Of a stretch of DNA of 64,000 nt, positions 54,655-64,000 are shown in pieces. Each line of letters opens with the position of its first letter. Within the stretch, counting starts at the first letter, position 1. The notes below the pieces were generated by a model. The model had not been told where the DNA came from. It worked only from the letters and a program-made list of their open reading frames with translations, and made no database searches. Position numbers and translations under genes: made by a program. Source of the DNA: Cristatella mucedo. Taxonomy: Eukaryota; Bryozoa; Phylactolaemata; Cristatellidae. The stretch is from NCBI GenBank assembly GCA_009760855.2, contig WPIO01000021.1, positions 1,392,501 to 1,456,500 on the forward strand, written 5' to 3'.

Positions 54655-55134
54655 ATGTACGCCAACAGGCTTTTTAAAAGGCGAAAAGCTGTTTGCATAT
54701 CTAGTGCAAGCGGGACTAAGAGCCACAGTGCCACACCCGATCCTATAAAATCACTCGTACTAAAATCGGTCAAATATTGGCTGTACAACCTTGATAAGGA
54801 TACGGCCGAGTCACATGTCCTTGTACGAAGACATTGGCGTTCGGCGATGACGTCAATGCCTGCTGAATTACGAACGTGGGCTAAAAAAGTAGAATTTCAA
54901 TTAAATGAGCTTACTTGCCTTCAATTGGTTTAGCTTCATAAAAGCAGCAGCAGCAACAAAACACCCCAGCATAGGTGGCGCTGTGAGCAACGTTTACTTG
55001 AGCAGAAACAGCGCTTGGATAGAGCTACCCACACGATTTTAAAAGGAAATATTGAGTCAAACACTGAGCCAAACCCTGCCTTTCCAGTGGAAGCTTCTCA
55101 TAGCAAGGTGAATGAGGTATTACTAATGGCTTGA
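54655..55134 (+). pseudogene. 160-codon reading frame with one in-frame TAG
   Basis: ATG at 54,655 opens 92 codons (MYANRLFKRRKAVC..., SVKYWLYNLDKDTAESHVLV, RRHWRSAMTSMPAELRTWAK) to TAG at 54,931-54,933. The same frame then continues 66 codons (LHKSSSSNKTPQ, RWRCEQRLLEQKQRLDRATH, KVNEVLLMA) to TGA at 55,132-55,134. Composition is alike on both sides: basic, helical, no hydrophobic segments. An old gene or processed pseudogene with one nonsense change, or two abutting exons, would explain it. No family is recognised and no poly(A) tract is seen. Confidence 0.42.
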
Positions 55135-55139
55135 AAGCC

Positions 55140-55655
55140 AGATGTGCTCCTTCAGGAATTTTAAGATGCCAAGACATGCTACCCTCCATCACTACCCTAA
55201 AAGATGCGCTATTTATTTCTGCTGCGTGTTTCAGATAACAGCGAGGCGAACAAAAGCTGTTTGCGACTCACCCCACAAATATATTCACTTAAGTTAGTCA
55301 CAGCAATTAAGCGATAGCTTTAGCCTCGAGGATACAGTAGCTTTGCGTCAAAACTCTTCAATTCGGTGTCGTGGCTGTTATGTTCATATCAGTGAGGAAG
55401 GCATAGGTTACCGTTGACGAAGCCAGCATGAGGCCACAATAATACTAATGCTACGGAAAATCTTATGTACAGTTTTAATCAAAGTAATACGACATTCATA
55501 TTGCACTCGTGTTTAACAAGAGACGCGAAGGAAATAGGTCCATCGTGGAATGATTGTCTGAACCATCGCAGCATGCTTGGAATACACCGAGAACCTCGTC
55601 CAGAAGGATCAAGCAAATGGAGTGAGGAACAGGCAGGTTCCCGGATTCTTTGTAA
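55140..55655. other. Anonymous region
   Basis: No supported feature. Overlapping frames of 60-70 codons at 55,465-55,677 have no support. Confidence 0.3.
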
Positions 55656-55659
55656 TATC

Positions 55660-56960
<1,301 letters not shown>

Positions 56961-57252
56961 GTCTTTATTCCTAATTGGTACAAGCAGAGCAGAATATTTT
57001 TGCAGACTAATAAATTTGAGCTAGATGTGGGCACCTACCACTTACTAATTAAGGCTGTTTAGCGTTGTCTAGTCATCCAGTATTTCGTAGGTAGGAGATC
57101 CTACGTTAAATTTGATTGACAATGGATGGCAACTTAAATACAGTATTCAGGTTTTAATCGTATTAATATATGGTCTCCTGCTCATCAGCCCATTAAGCAC
57201 TTAGCCCTCAAATTATACATATCAGGCACGATAAAAACATAGTTTTACTTAC

Positions 57253-57378
57253 TTGTGACAGACAGCAGCATCCTAACGCCTTGCAGCATTTGACTGATGC
57301 TGTCAGAGCCACAGCAAACTCCAGGATTGAAAGAACCAGGAGCAGGGCGTCCATAACTTTCCACGAAGATAGTAGCGA
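57253..57378 (-). CDS. Exon encoding a TM4-like segment of an MS4A/CD20-like protein (candidate)
   Basis: On minus, an acceptor (cgtatctattatag) and a consensus donor (TCACAA|GTAAGT) bound 126 nt. They encode SLLSSWKVMDALLLVLSILE and FAVALTASVKCCKALGCCCL plus SQ. The core L-x-V-L-S-x-L-E-F-x-x-A-L-x-x-S followed by a cysteine cluster is the pattern of MS4A TM4 and its juxtamembrane, probably palmitoylated cysteines. Phase 0 at both ends fits the tail exon at 52,294-52,632. A different minus frame (57,245-57,586) reads through but has no such features. An alternative is a signal-peptide exon starting at MDALLLVLS. Confidence 0.5.
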
Positions 57379-57379
57379 C

Positions 57380-58080
57380 TATAATAGATACGTTATTTGC
57401 ATGATTCAACCAGATTAAGCTATAACGTTTCAGGCAGTGAAGAAGCGAATTCGCACCATGCAACTTTGAAATAGAGAGCGACCGGGAGCTGTCTGCTACA
57501 ACAGTGGACGTCAAAAAAGAATTTTGCTTAGAGCCGGATACGACGTGGTACTTCCGCCATTCGAGGGGCACTGGTTCGATCACCAACCTCTAGCCGAGCC
57601 AAGCTCTTGGGTTGGCTACATTCGATTTGAACTCTATTAGGCACGATTCCGTTAGCACATACAAACCAAGTTTATCCAATGGTTGTCACCAGTGAGCAGC
57701 TAGGCATCTGAATTAGAGCGGTTTGAAAGCATCTTGTCTTACTCGATAATTTTTTAGTTTGGCTCAAGCTTTTAACGACTCATGTCTGCCGTTGGAAATC
57801 CGTGGTTCTGTCAAGTGTTCTCAAAGAAAGCTAAGCGAGGACCAAGCTAGAAATGCAAAACCAGTTCTGGGTGACCATTAGGCTGTGCAAACTTTGTCTT
57901 CCTTACTCCCATCCCACCCTTCTGAGAGACGATCGCACCCTCATCTCATTTGTCTACTTGAGGAAACGTCAGTAGTTTATCTTGAGACAGGTTGCTGACT
58001 TCTGTGCTCGAATGCGATCTAATGATGCTGATTTGATCTCGTTCTAGAAAAATAAGTAAAGGTCACTCGGGGGTTGGGAA
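57380..58080. other. Anonymous region
   Basis: No TM3-like exon or repeat recognised. Confidence 0.3.
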
Positions 58081-58084
58081 GGAC

Positions 58085-58990
58085 TTAACACCACTAAGTG
58101 TAGTGCGAGTGTTGACGGTGTTAATGTAATGCATCTCCGTCTGTAACTCCACAAAGGCACAAAGACTGTAAGGGTGATCAGCAGGAGAGTTTTACATAGC
58201 ACACTCGCAGCCTAAGCGGCTTTCGGTACGCATTCAGTAGCCAACAAACTTCATCTCACGAAACTAAGAGAAAGTAGGAACCATAGCAGAGTCAGGAGAG
58301 CAGTTGAACTTGTAAGCAGCATTGAAGTAGCAGCTCAGGACCGCTGGAAAGGATGTGCCATAGTCGGCAGTAGGAGAGTAGTTGTCGTTGCGTAAGAATC
58401 GTGGAAGCGAGTCCCACAGTCAAGGATCTGCAGAGACAAAGCTTCTGTCGCCAACGGTCTTTATGCGGAGTAATGTAGCAGCTAATTTATTGTCCATACA
58501 GGACTTTAGGGCACGAAGAAGCTGAAACTGGTGCAGTAGTTCAGCTAGATAAGGAGGAGCCAAGCTGTGGCTGGCATTGTGGGTCAGCATAAGAACTTTG
58601 CTCTGTATCCGTTGATCAACCAGCAGCCATCCTGACTCTTTTATTAAAGGAGACGCTTGGTCAAACCTCTGGTACTTGAAAACTTACCTTTCAGCCATAT
58701 TCATAGCCGTTTGCAGTGGCCTAGTTACTTTTTTTGGTAGCCCAGCAAAAAGGGAATTACAATAATCAAGCCGAGACAGAACTAAAGAGCTAGTTAGATT
58801 TTCTGCAAGCCATTAGAGAAGACAGCTCTTTGTCTTAGAGAGGGATCAGAGGTGATGGCTATCTGTAAAATCAGTCTTCTGAATAAAGCTTTTAAAATTT
58901 AAGCAACTGTCGAAAACGACACCTAAACTTCGGTGTTGGTTGTGGTAGTATTGCCGATCGAGTGCTCTTCAAGAAGGACCCGACTTGCCT
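58085..58990 (-). mobile_element. LINE family 2 (CR1/L2 group), RT thumb to 3' end
   Basis: On minus: LGVVFDSCLNFKSFIQKTDF (about 58,930), SLVLSRLDYCNSLFAGLPKK (about 58,790) and MNMAER-like, then (S)RFLRNDNYSPTADYGTSFPA (about 58,400), SPDSAMVPTFS and the 3' UTR finishing ctccgtctgtaactccac-type sequence at about 58,085. It is distinct in sequence from the L2-A copies. Interrupted frame. Confidence 0.8.
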
Positions 58991-58999
58991 GTACGTGAA

Positions 59000-59425
59000 A
59001 CTGCTAGAGGCTTAGGAGAGCGTGTGGAGCAAATGGAGAAAGCTCTGTAAATGGTTTACTGTTTCATCCCTACAGAAATCTGACTTAGAGCAACGAATTC
59101 TTGAGATCCGTCGGCTAAATAACATTGAAAGTTATTAGAAGCCTAAGGTAGATTAAATGTTCGGGTCGTATTTGTGCTAAAGCAGCCGGCTACTGCAATT
59201 TCCGGAGTTGTGCTTCAGTACTCCTATCAGTTGCGCTATCAGTGTCCTTTCCATCGGCTTTCAAAGCTGCTGTTAAAGCTTTAGCGTAGATTGGCCGCCT
59301 ATGCGATCAAGCCGAATCCCGATAAAAAAATTTTAATGAATGTACCACTTTTAAATGCTAATTTTGTTTCCAATTGCAAACAGCCTTACTGCTGTGGTTT
59401 TCTACCTGTGAATATATCCGTTGCA
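59000..59425. other. Anonymous region
   Basis: No supported feature beyond the short frame at 59,291-59,533 (+), which overlaps a SINE. Confidence 0.3.
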
Positions 59426-59429
59426 CTCA

Positions 59430-59600
59430 TGCCTAGTTCTAGGCAGTTAGATCGTAGCCAGGGTTATTGTGATCGCCAATCACTACTCATGGCGGGATCT
59501 GAGTCCTGCATAAACCACTGCAAGAGGGAATGATAGCCGGTAAAGCACTTCTGCCTGCTGCATAGGTGAGGCTGCTGTATCGGCTAACCATTTAGCCATA
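59430..59600 (+). mobile_element. tRNA-derived SINE, family 1, strongly decayed
   Basis: Only parts of the family-1 order remain: ctcatggcgggatctgagtc (box B area), ccactgcaagagggaatgat, agccggtaaagcacttctgc and tgctgtatcggct. Confidence 0.4.
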
Positions 59601-59604
59601 GGTG

Positions 59605-61135
59605 AAACACTTATAAACGGTCCGACAGAGCTTCCTCGGAGACCCCTGACTTTGTAAACTCAGGTGTGGCTTCAGGTGGCGTATGGAAGGGAGGTGTTGT
59701 TATAGAAAACAAAACACGTGACCAGAGATCTTCTGGGTTGCCGAATTATTTTTGATATGATGAATTTGTGTCTGCCTTAGGTCGAGATTGGTTATATTTC
59801 GCGAATCAGCTTTCCCCATCCAAAATACTCTGTACAAGATTGTATGACCACGCTGAAGTACAGTTAACTGCAGAATAGACCATATAGATCGGAAAATCCG
59901 TCATTTTAACTTTAACCAGCTTGTTTTTCCTCCAGCTAACGGCATTCTGTAAGAATCAATTGAGCCCTTAGAGACTTGCTTTTGCTATAAAACAGATGAT
60001 GGCTTCTACACGAAAGTCCGTATGCCTTAAGTGCAATGAGCATAACATTGTGAATTATCGCTGACGGATAACAAATACCGTTGAAATCTAAAGCATTTAA
60101 GAACTCGAGTTATTCAGAGTCTCGATACTCGCAAATACGTGTCAACAGCAACGTATCACTACAGATAATAATAATAATATGATAAAGAGCGACTATACGT
60201 TAATATGGAAAGTCTGCAACCGAATTATAAAGCAGCCCATTCGACGACCTTGAGTGGCTTTAGGCATGATACACCAGCCATAGCGTACAAGACATAGCAT
60301 GATACCCAGAGGACGACTGAACAGCTCAGTTCGAAGACTAAAGTAAAACTGGTCTCCTATTCCATGATTTGCTCTTTGTATTTCACCTGATCACACAATG
60401 TAAGAAAACTTATTTCTAATCATCTAAATTCATGAACCATGAGTAATATGTAATCAGCTATAATCAGGCTCTTGCATCACGCCAGCAATTTAGTACATGG
60501 CCACTATTAGCGGTGCTGCGAAATTCTTTTAATTCTCAGATCAGAAATTCCCACGTTGCCGAAATCTTTGTAAATATATGAGTCATGTGAAAATACTGAC
60601 AAATATGATTAAAGTGACAATATAACGTCGTTTCTGATCCAATGTGTATATAAATACGTAAAAATACCGCCCAATTCTTGCCTTGATAAAGTTCGTGATG
60701 AGCACGTTTGATTCCACTAGCACACTTGAATAACCTTTGTCGTATAAGTGCCTCGGATGAATAATGAAATGAACAAGCGCTGCTTGCAGAACTAGGACTT
60801 ACTACTACACAACGGGTCACACGTACTCCACTTGCTCGTTAGAGCGACGGAGTCAGGCATGTAGCATTACGCCAAAATCATTTAACCCTACATAAAAGCT
60901 ACCTAGGCATGCATATATTGTACACAAAAGCGACAAATGATTAATAATTTTGAGTCATCTCGAATATCTTCTTTGGGTGCCTATCAGATTGCTTGCTGAG
61001 GACCCATTAAGAAAGATTTATTTTTAACGCTTCCTGTTGACTCTAGTTATTTATTCTGCAATTTTCTGAAGTAAGCTAGCCTAGATATACAATACAAGCT
61101 ATGGACGTGCGCTTTTGCATATTTGTATAGGCTTA
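59605..61135. other. Anonymous region
   Basis: No supported feature. The minus frame at 60,536-60,820 is unsupported. Confidence 0.35.
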
Positions 61136-61139
61136 ATTA

Positions 61140-61345
61140 TTTATAATGAAGCTTGCCTGGCCAACTTCGGTATCCCACGCGCTGAAAGGACGGTTTTAAG
61201 GCGGCACTGCGTCTCAGACGCCATTACCGGCTCGGAAGCCGTGTGGTCCTTGTTCCTGAACCGGGAGGACCGGGTGGCACCCGCGACCCCGGCAGGGCAG
61301 GGCACCACTGATTAATGTATATACGCACGTTTATTTTAATAAATA
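61140..61345 (+). mobile_element. RLE-type LINE 3' end, copy 2
   Basis: Encodes NEACLANFGIPRAERTVLRR, then [20 protein letters not shown] and a stop (TAA), and a UTR with ttttaataaatatac. It is the same protein terminus as copies 1 and 3. It is 5'-truncated and followed at once by the (TA)n array. Confidence 0.75.
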
Positions 61346-61366
61346 TACATATATATTTATTGTATC

Positions 61367-61367
<1 letters not shown>

Positions 61368-61401
<34 letters not shown>

Positions 61402-61450
61402 CGATATATATATATATATATAACGATATATATATATATATATATATATA

Positions 61451-61512
<62 letters not shown>
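61368..61512. repeat. (TA)n microsatellite with acgata interruptions
   Basis: TA arrays broken by three acgata/cgata units. The array is bracketed by ttattgtatcggta (left) and tattgtgtcggtaa (right), an imperfect direct repeat. Confidence 0.95.
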
Positions 61513-61514
<2 letters not shown>

Positions 61515-61519
61515 ATTGT

Positions 61520-61962
61520 GTCGGTAAGTAGCACCCTCCCGTTTACCGGCTGTCCGGCTATTAAGCTAGACCTGTCGATAGAAGGCACCGATCGGGTAAT
61601 AGTTGATGTGACTGTGCCGTTCGACGGCAGCTAGGATGCTCTGACGGTGGCGGCCAGGAATAAAAAGATAAGTATGCTGCCATTGCCCGTTCATTCCTGA
61701 CCGCTGGCTACCGGTTAGCAGTGGTGTGGCCCTTCGTAGTTGGGGCTCTCAGCAGTGGTGGCTAAACAATGAAGCTTGCCCGAAGGACCTCGGCATCGCA
61801 CGCGAAGAGGAAAAGGCATTGAGGTGGCTCTGCATCTCCGACACCATTACCGACTCGGAAGCCGTGTGGTCCCTGTTCCTGAACCGGGAGGCCTGGGGAG
61901 CAACCGCGACCCTAGCATGGCAGGAAACCATCGGCAAATGTATATATGCAAGTTAAAAAAAA
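61520..61962 (+). mobile_element. RLE-type LINE 3' end (R2/NeSL/Dong-like), copy 3, with endonuclease motif
   Basis: With two frameshifts the plus strand encodes [26 protein letters not shown] (about 61,597-61,629), ARNKK with a following KYAAIA, WPFVVGALS, then NNEACPKDLGIAREEEKALR, WLCISDTITDSEAVW. This is the PD-(D/E)XK-like C-terminal domain order of R2/NeSL/Dong LINEs (D-VP-F-E/D, K-KY, VGALG, LGI-R, SDTI-S). It sits between two TA arrays. Confidence 0.8.
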
Positions 61963-61975
61963 TCAACAAATCTTC

Positions 61976-61978
<3 letters not shown>

Positions 61979-62007
<29 letters not shown>
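61979..62007. repeat. (TA)n microsatellite
   Basis: A pure TA array between the RLE-LINE UTR and the L2 3' end. Confidence 0.95.
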
Positions 62008-62010
<3 letters not shown>

Positions 62011-62190
62011 GCTCTTGATAAAGCGCCCTCAGACAACTCAATCTCTTTCTGGGCGCTTTACATTTGCTGCAATGGAAACACGGTCGATTGGTGAGTGGTA
62101 TCATGATTGATAAACAACACGAATAACATGGTTAGTGGCAACATGCACAGGGTTAGCATGCAAGTGTGATCAGTGGCAGCATGCAGTGTC
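62008..62190 (-). mobile_element. L2 3' end
   Basis: gataaagcgccctcagacaa, then tctctttctgggcgctttac and atttgctgcaatgg: the minus L2 terminus and UTR with tggcagcatgca-type units. It is attached to the TA array where an ATT tail would be expected. Confidence 0.8.
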
Positions 62191-62194
62191 ACAC

Positions 62195-63130
62195 ATACAA
62201 CCGATCGCAAATAAAGACGTCGATAACTCATGTCATAGCCGACGTGAATCCCAATCAGCACAAAAATCTATGCTTTTAATTTTATGCAGAAGACACGCAG
62301 CAATATTTGTGCTGATATACTTAGATTCTTTACATCACCACAGACTCTGCTAGCTCGATAAGAGCATTAATTTCTAACATTTGCGCTTGGTTATCAGCAT
62401 ACTTTCTTACACTGAATGATGGGAAAACCAACTTACTAATTACAGGCAAACTTGGAGCTGTGCAGAAACTAAAAAGCCGTGCTCTCCAAAATGGCTCTAT
62501 CAACATATGGCTTGTAGCCTCAGCCTAAAGTATGGTTGTCCTTTTTCATATGTATGTAATCAGATGGGCAAATCAGCTCCACAGTCAAGTCTGCTTACTT
62601 TCGCCACGTACAATTACGAAAAATCGGTCTCGCCTGATAAAGATACCACTGCAAAACTGGTTCATGCTATTTTGACACCCCGATTAGACTCCTGTAACTT
62701 GTAAATGATACGTCTTACTGTCCTTCCCCTCTCGTACCATGCCTCCAGTTGTTAGAGAACTCGGAAGATAGGCTTATCTGTCGTAAGCATTTGATATGCC
62801 TCATTAGGCAACAGCTCATCAGCACGCAATGGCAGCCGGTCAGGCAGTAAACTGACTTTAATATTCTGCCTGTTACATATCGCGATCCCTTCATTCTCTT
62901 GTCCCACCCTGTCTATCCGACATAGTTTCACATCAGACCTTCAATTAGAAGCACCATTTACTAACTTGAAATCCGTCTGCACTGGGCAGTCAGTTATTAT
63001 GCTTCCAGTGCTTGGAAGTTGACGACGACTGAAGTCATCTACTTATCGGACAACATAAAGCCTTTCTCTTTCCGAGGGAGTCACCCTCTTTTGTGCTTGG
63101 GCATTGTGAAACTGTGCATGCAGTAACTCC
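62195..63130 (+). mobile_element. L2-like LINE RT palm to C-terminus
   Basis: Plus strand: a TQQYLCSDIL palm block (about 62,297), YFLTLNDGKTNLLITGKLGA (about 62,398), DTTAKLVHAILTPRLDSCNL (about 62,644), then shifted thumb and C-terminal debris (LEAPFTNLKSVCTGQSVIM). It is head-to-head with the preceding L2 end. Confidence 0.75.
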
Positions 63131-63134
63131 TCAA

Positions 63135-63720
63135 GTAATCAAACTTTTTCATCATAAACGTCGTGTAATGTTATTATTCACGTGTGTGCTTTGCTCACGC
63201 GTGCATGAACGGATGAGTGCTACAAACTGAGGGTCTTAAAACAACAGTGGCCGAAAGCCTGTCTCTGCTTGTACATGCTTGTCTTACCACGATACTTCTG
63301 TGCTTTTGCATGTTTGCCTAAGCAGGATAGCTTGCTTTTAGTGGATCCTTCGTTTTTTCTCTTCCAATGATTGTGAGGCTCTTTAATAGAGAAGACGTTG
63401 TCTTAGAGTGCCATGCAAAAGATTTACAACATTTGCATTATTATTGGTGTGTTTTTCGTAAACTTCAAAAACCCTTGTGGATGGTGCCATCGATTACTCT
63501 GTTCAGAGTGCCATCATTTACAATGTTCCCATGGCCAGGTGCTCATCAGCCACTTACGTCTGCGCCTGAGTTGAATGAATTATAAAAAAATGTAAAACCC
63601 TAATTGTTAATCCTAGCCTGCACTCTTATAAAAAATGCCTTTGGGGTCCTCTGCTCTGAAAATGATCAGGACCAATGGCCGACCAATGGCCGACAAATTG
63701 ATATGCCTACTAAGTATAAG
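63135..63720. other. Anonymous region, probably LINE 3' UTR at its left
   Basis: No supported gene. The plus frame at 63,367-63,585 has no supporting signal. Confidence 0.3.
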
Positions 63721-63724
63721 TTAG

Positions 63725-63780
63725 AAGTGCCTCGAAAGCGGTTTGATTTTCACGAGGTGCTATACAAAGATTTCACTGTT
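63725..63780 (+). mobile_element. SINE family 2 tail remnant
   Basis: gtgcctcgaaagcggtttga then cacgaggtgctatacaaag matches the end of the family-2 SINE at 25,955-26,005. Confidence 0.5.
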
Positions 63781-64000
63781 AACAGTGGTTTGATCACGAT
63801 TTTTGTTGTTCTTTTAATAGAAGTTGATATCTTTTTACAATAGCACATTTTATCGACATGCATATACGTTGGTTGGAAACGTATTGTTCTTCCGCCTAGT
63901 GTTTTCATTACTAAGTGTGAACATGTCAGCCTAGATTGTGGGTTACTTCAAAATCTCACAATATATTCACACTGAATAAGTGATGATCTGATGACACAAG

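Noticed and set aside
61331-61588. 85-codon Ile/Tyr-rich minus frame
   Set aside because: Translation of the (TA)n array.

Overview
The window is nuclear DNA of a multicellular animal, most likely an invertebrate. It has no operons and no long intact genes. It is packed with decayed transposable elements of animal type: L2/CR1-like LINEs, tRNA-derived SINEs, Tc1/mariner, pogo/Tigger, a restriction-like-endonuclease LINE and a solo LTR. It also carries long dinucleotide microsatellites, and a few short, splice-flanked segments that read like exons. I cannot name the species or phylum from the sequence.

Layout. 0-5 kb: L2 remnants at the left edge, a possible tail exon at 2.3 kb (-), and a broken repetitive gene at 3.3-4.9 kb (-). 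6-9.4 kb: SINEs and a long L2 copy (-) with two SINEs inside it. 9.6 kb: a glutamine-rich open frame (+). 10-18 kb: mostly anonymous, with L2 pieces at 13-14.6 kb and a CpG-rich block at 15.1-16.05 kb. 18.4-21 kb: L2 pieces (+), SINEs and a (TA)n array. 21.8-27.0 kb: L2 ends, a 1,225-bp solo LTR with a 4-bp target duplication, an L2 endonuclease/RT copy (+) and a LINE foldback. 27.4 and 31.1 kb: two exons (-) that together resemble TM1-TM2 of an MS4A/CD20-like four-pass membrane protein. 28-32.7 kb: LINE pieces, (CA)n, (GA)n and a Tc1 relic split by a SINE. 33-37 kb: largely anonymous. 37.6-39.8 kb: an L2 copy (-). 39.9-42.1 kb: several coding-like segments (-). 42.9-44.7 kb: (CA)n and a pogo/Tigger relic. 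45.9-50 kb: a possible first exon (-), a pair of 65-bp direct repeats and a coiled-coil terminal exon (+). 51-53.4 kb: a duplicated LINE-related module, a possible cytoplasmic-tail exon (-) and a SINE. 54.7-55.1 kb: a 160-codon frame with one TAG. 55.7-57 kb: an L2 copy split by a 230-bp microsatellite. 57.3 kb: a TM4-like exon (-). 58-59 kb: LINE family 2 (-). 61-62 kb: ends of an RLE LINE embedded in TA arrays. 62-63.8 kb: L2 RT (+) and a SINE tail.

How it fits together. The minus strand may carry one or more MS4A-like genes whose introns have filled with transposons: TM1 at 31.1 kb, TM2 at 27.4 kb, TM4 at 57.3 kb, and Q/P/Y-rich tail exons at 52.3, 40.1 and 2.3 kb. The order (a TM4 and a terminal tail exon upstream of a TM1) needs at least two paralogues if all the calls are right. 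Exon calls rest on open frame, splice sites, phase and residue pattern only, because no search could be run. Repeat coordinates are approximate to within a few tens of bases.
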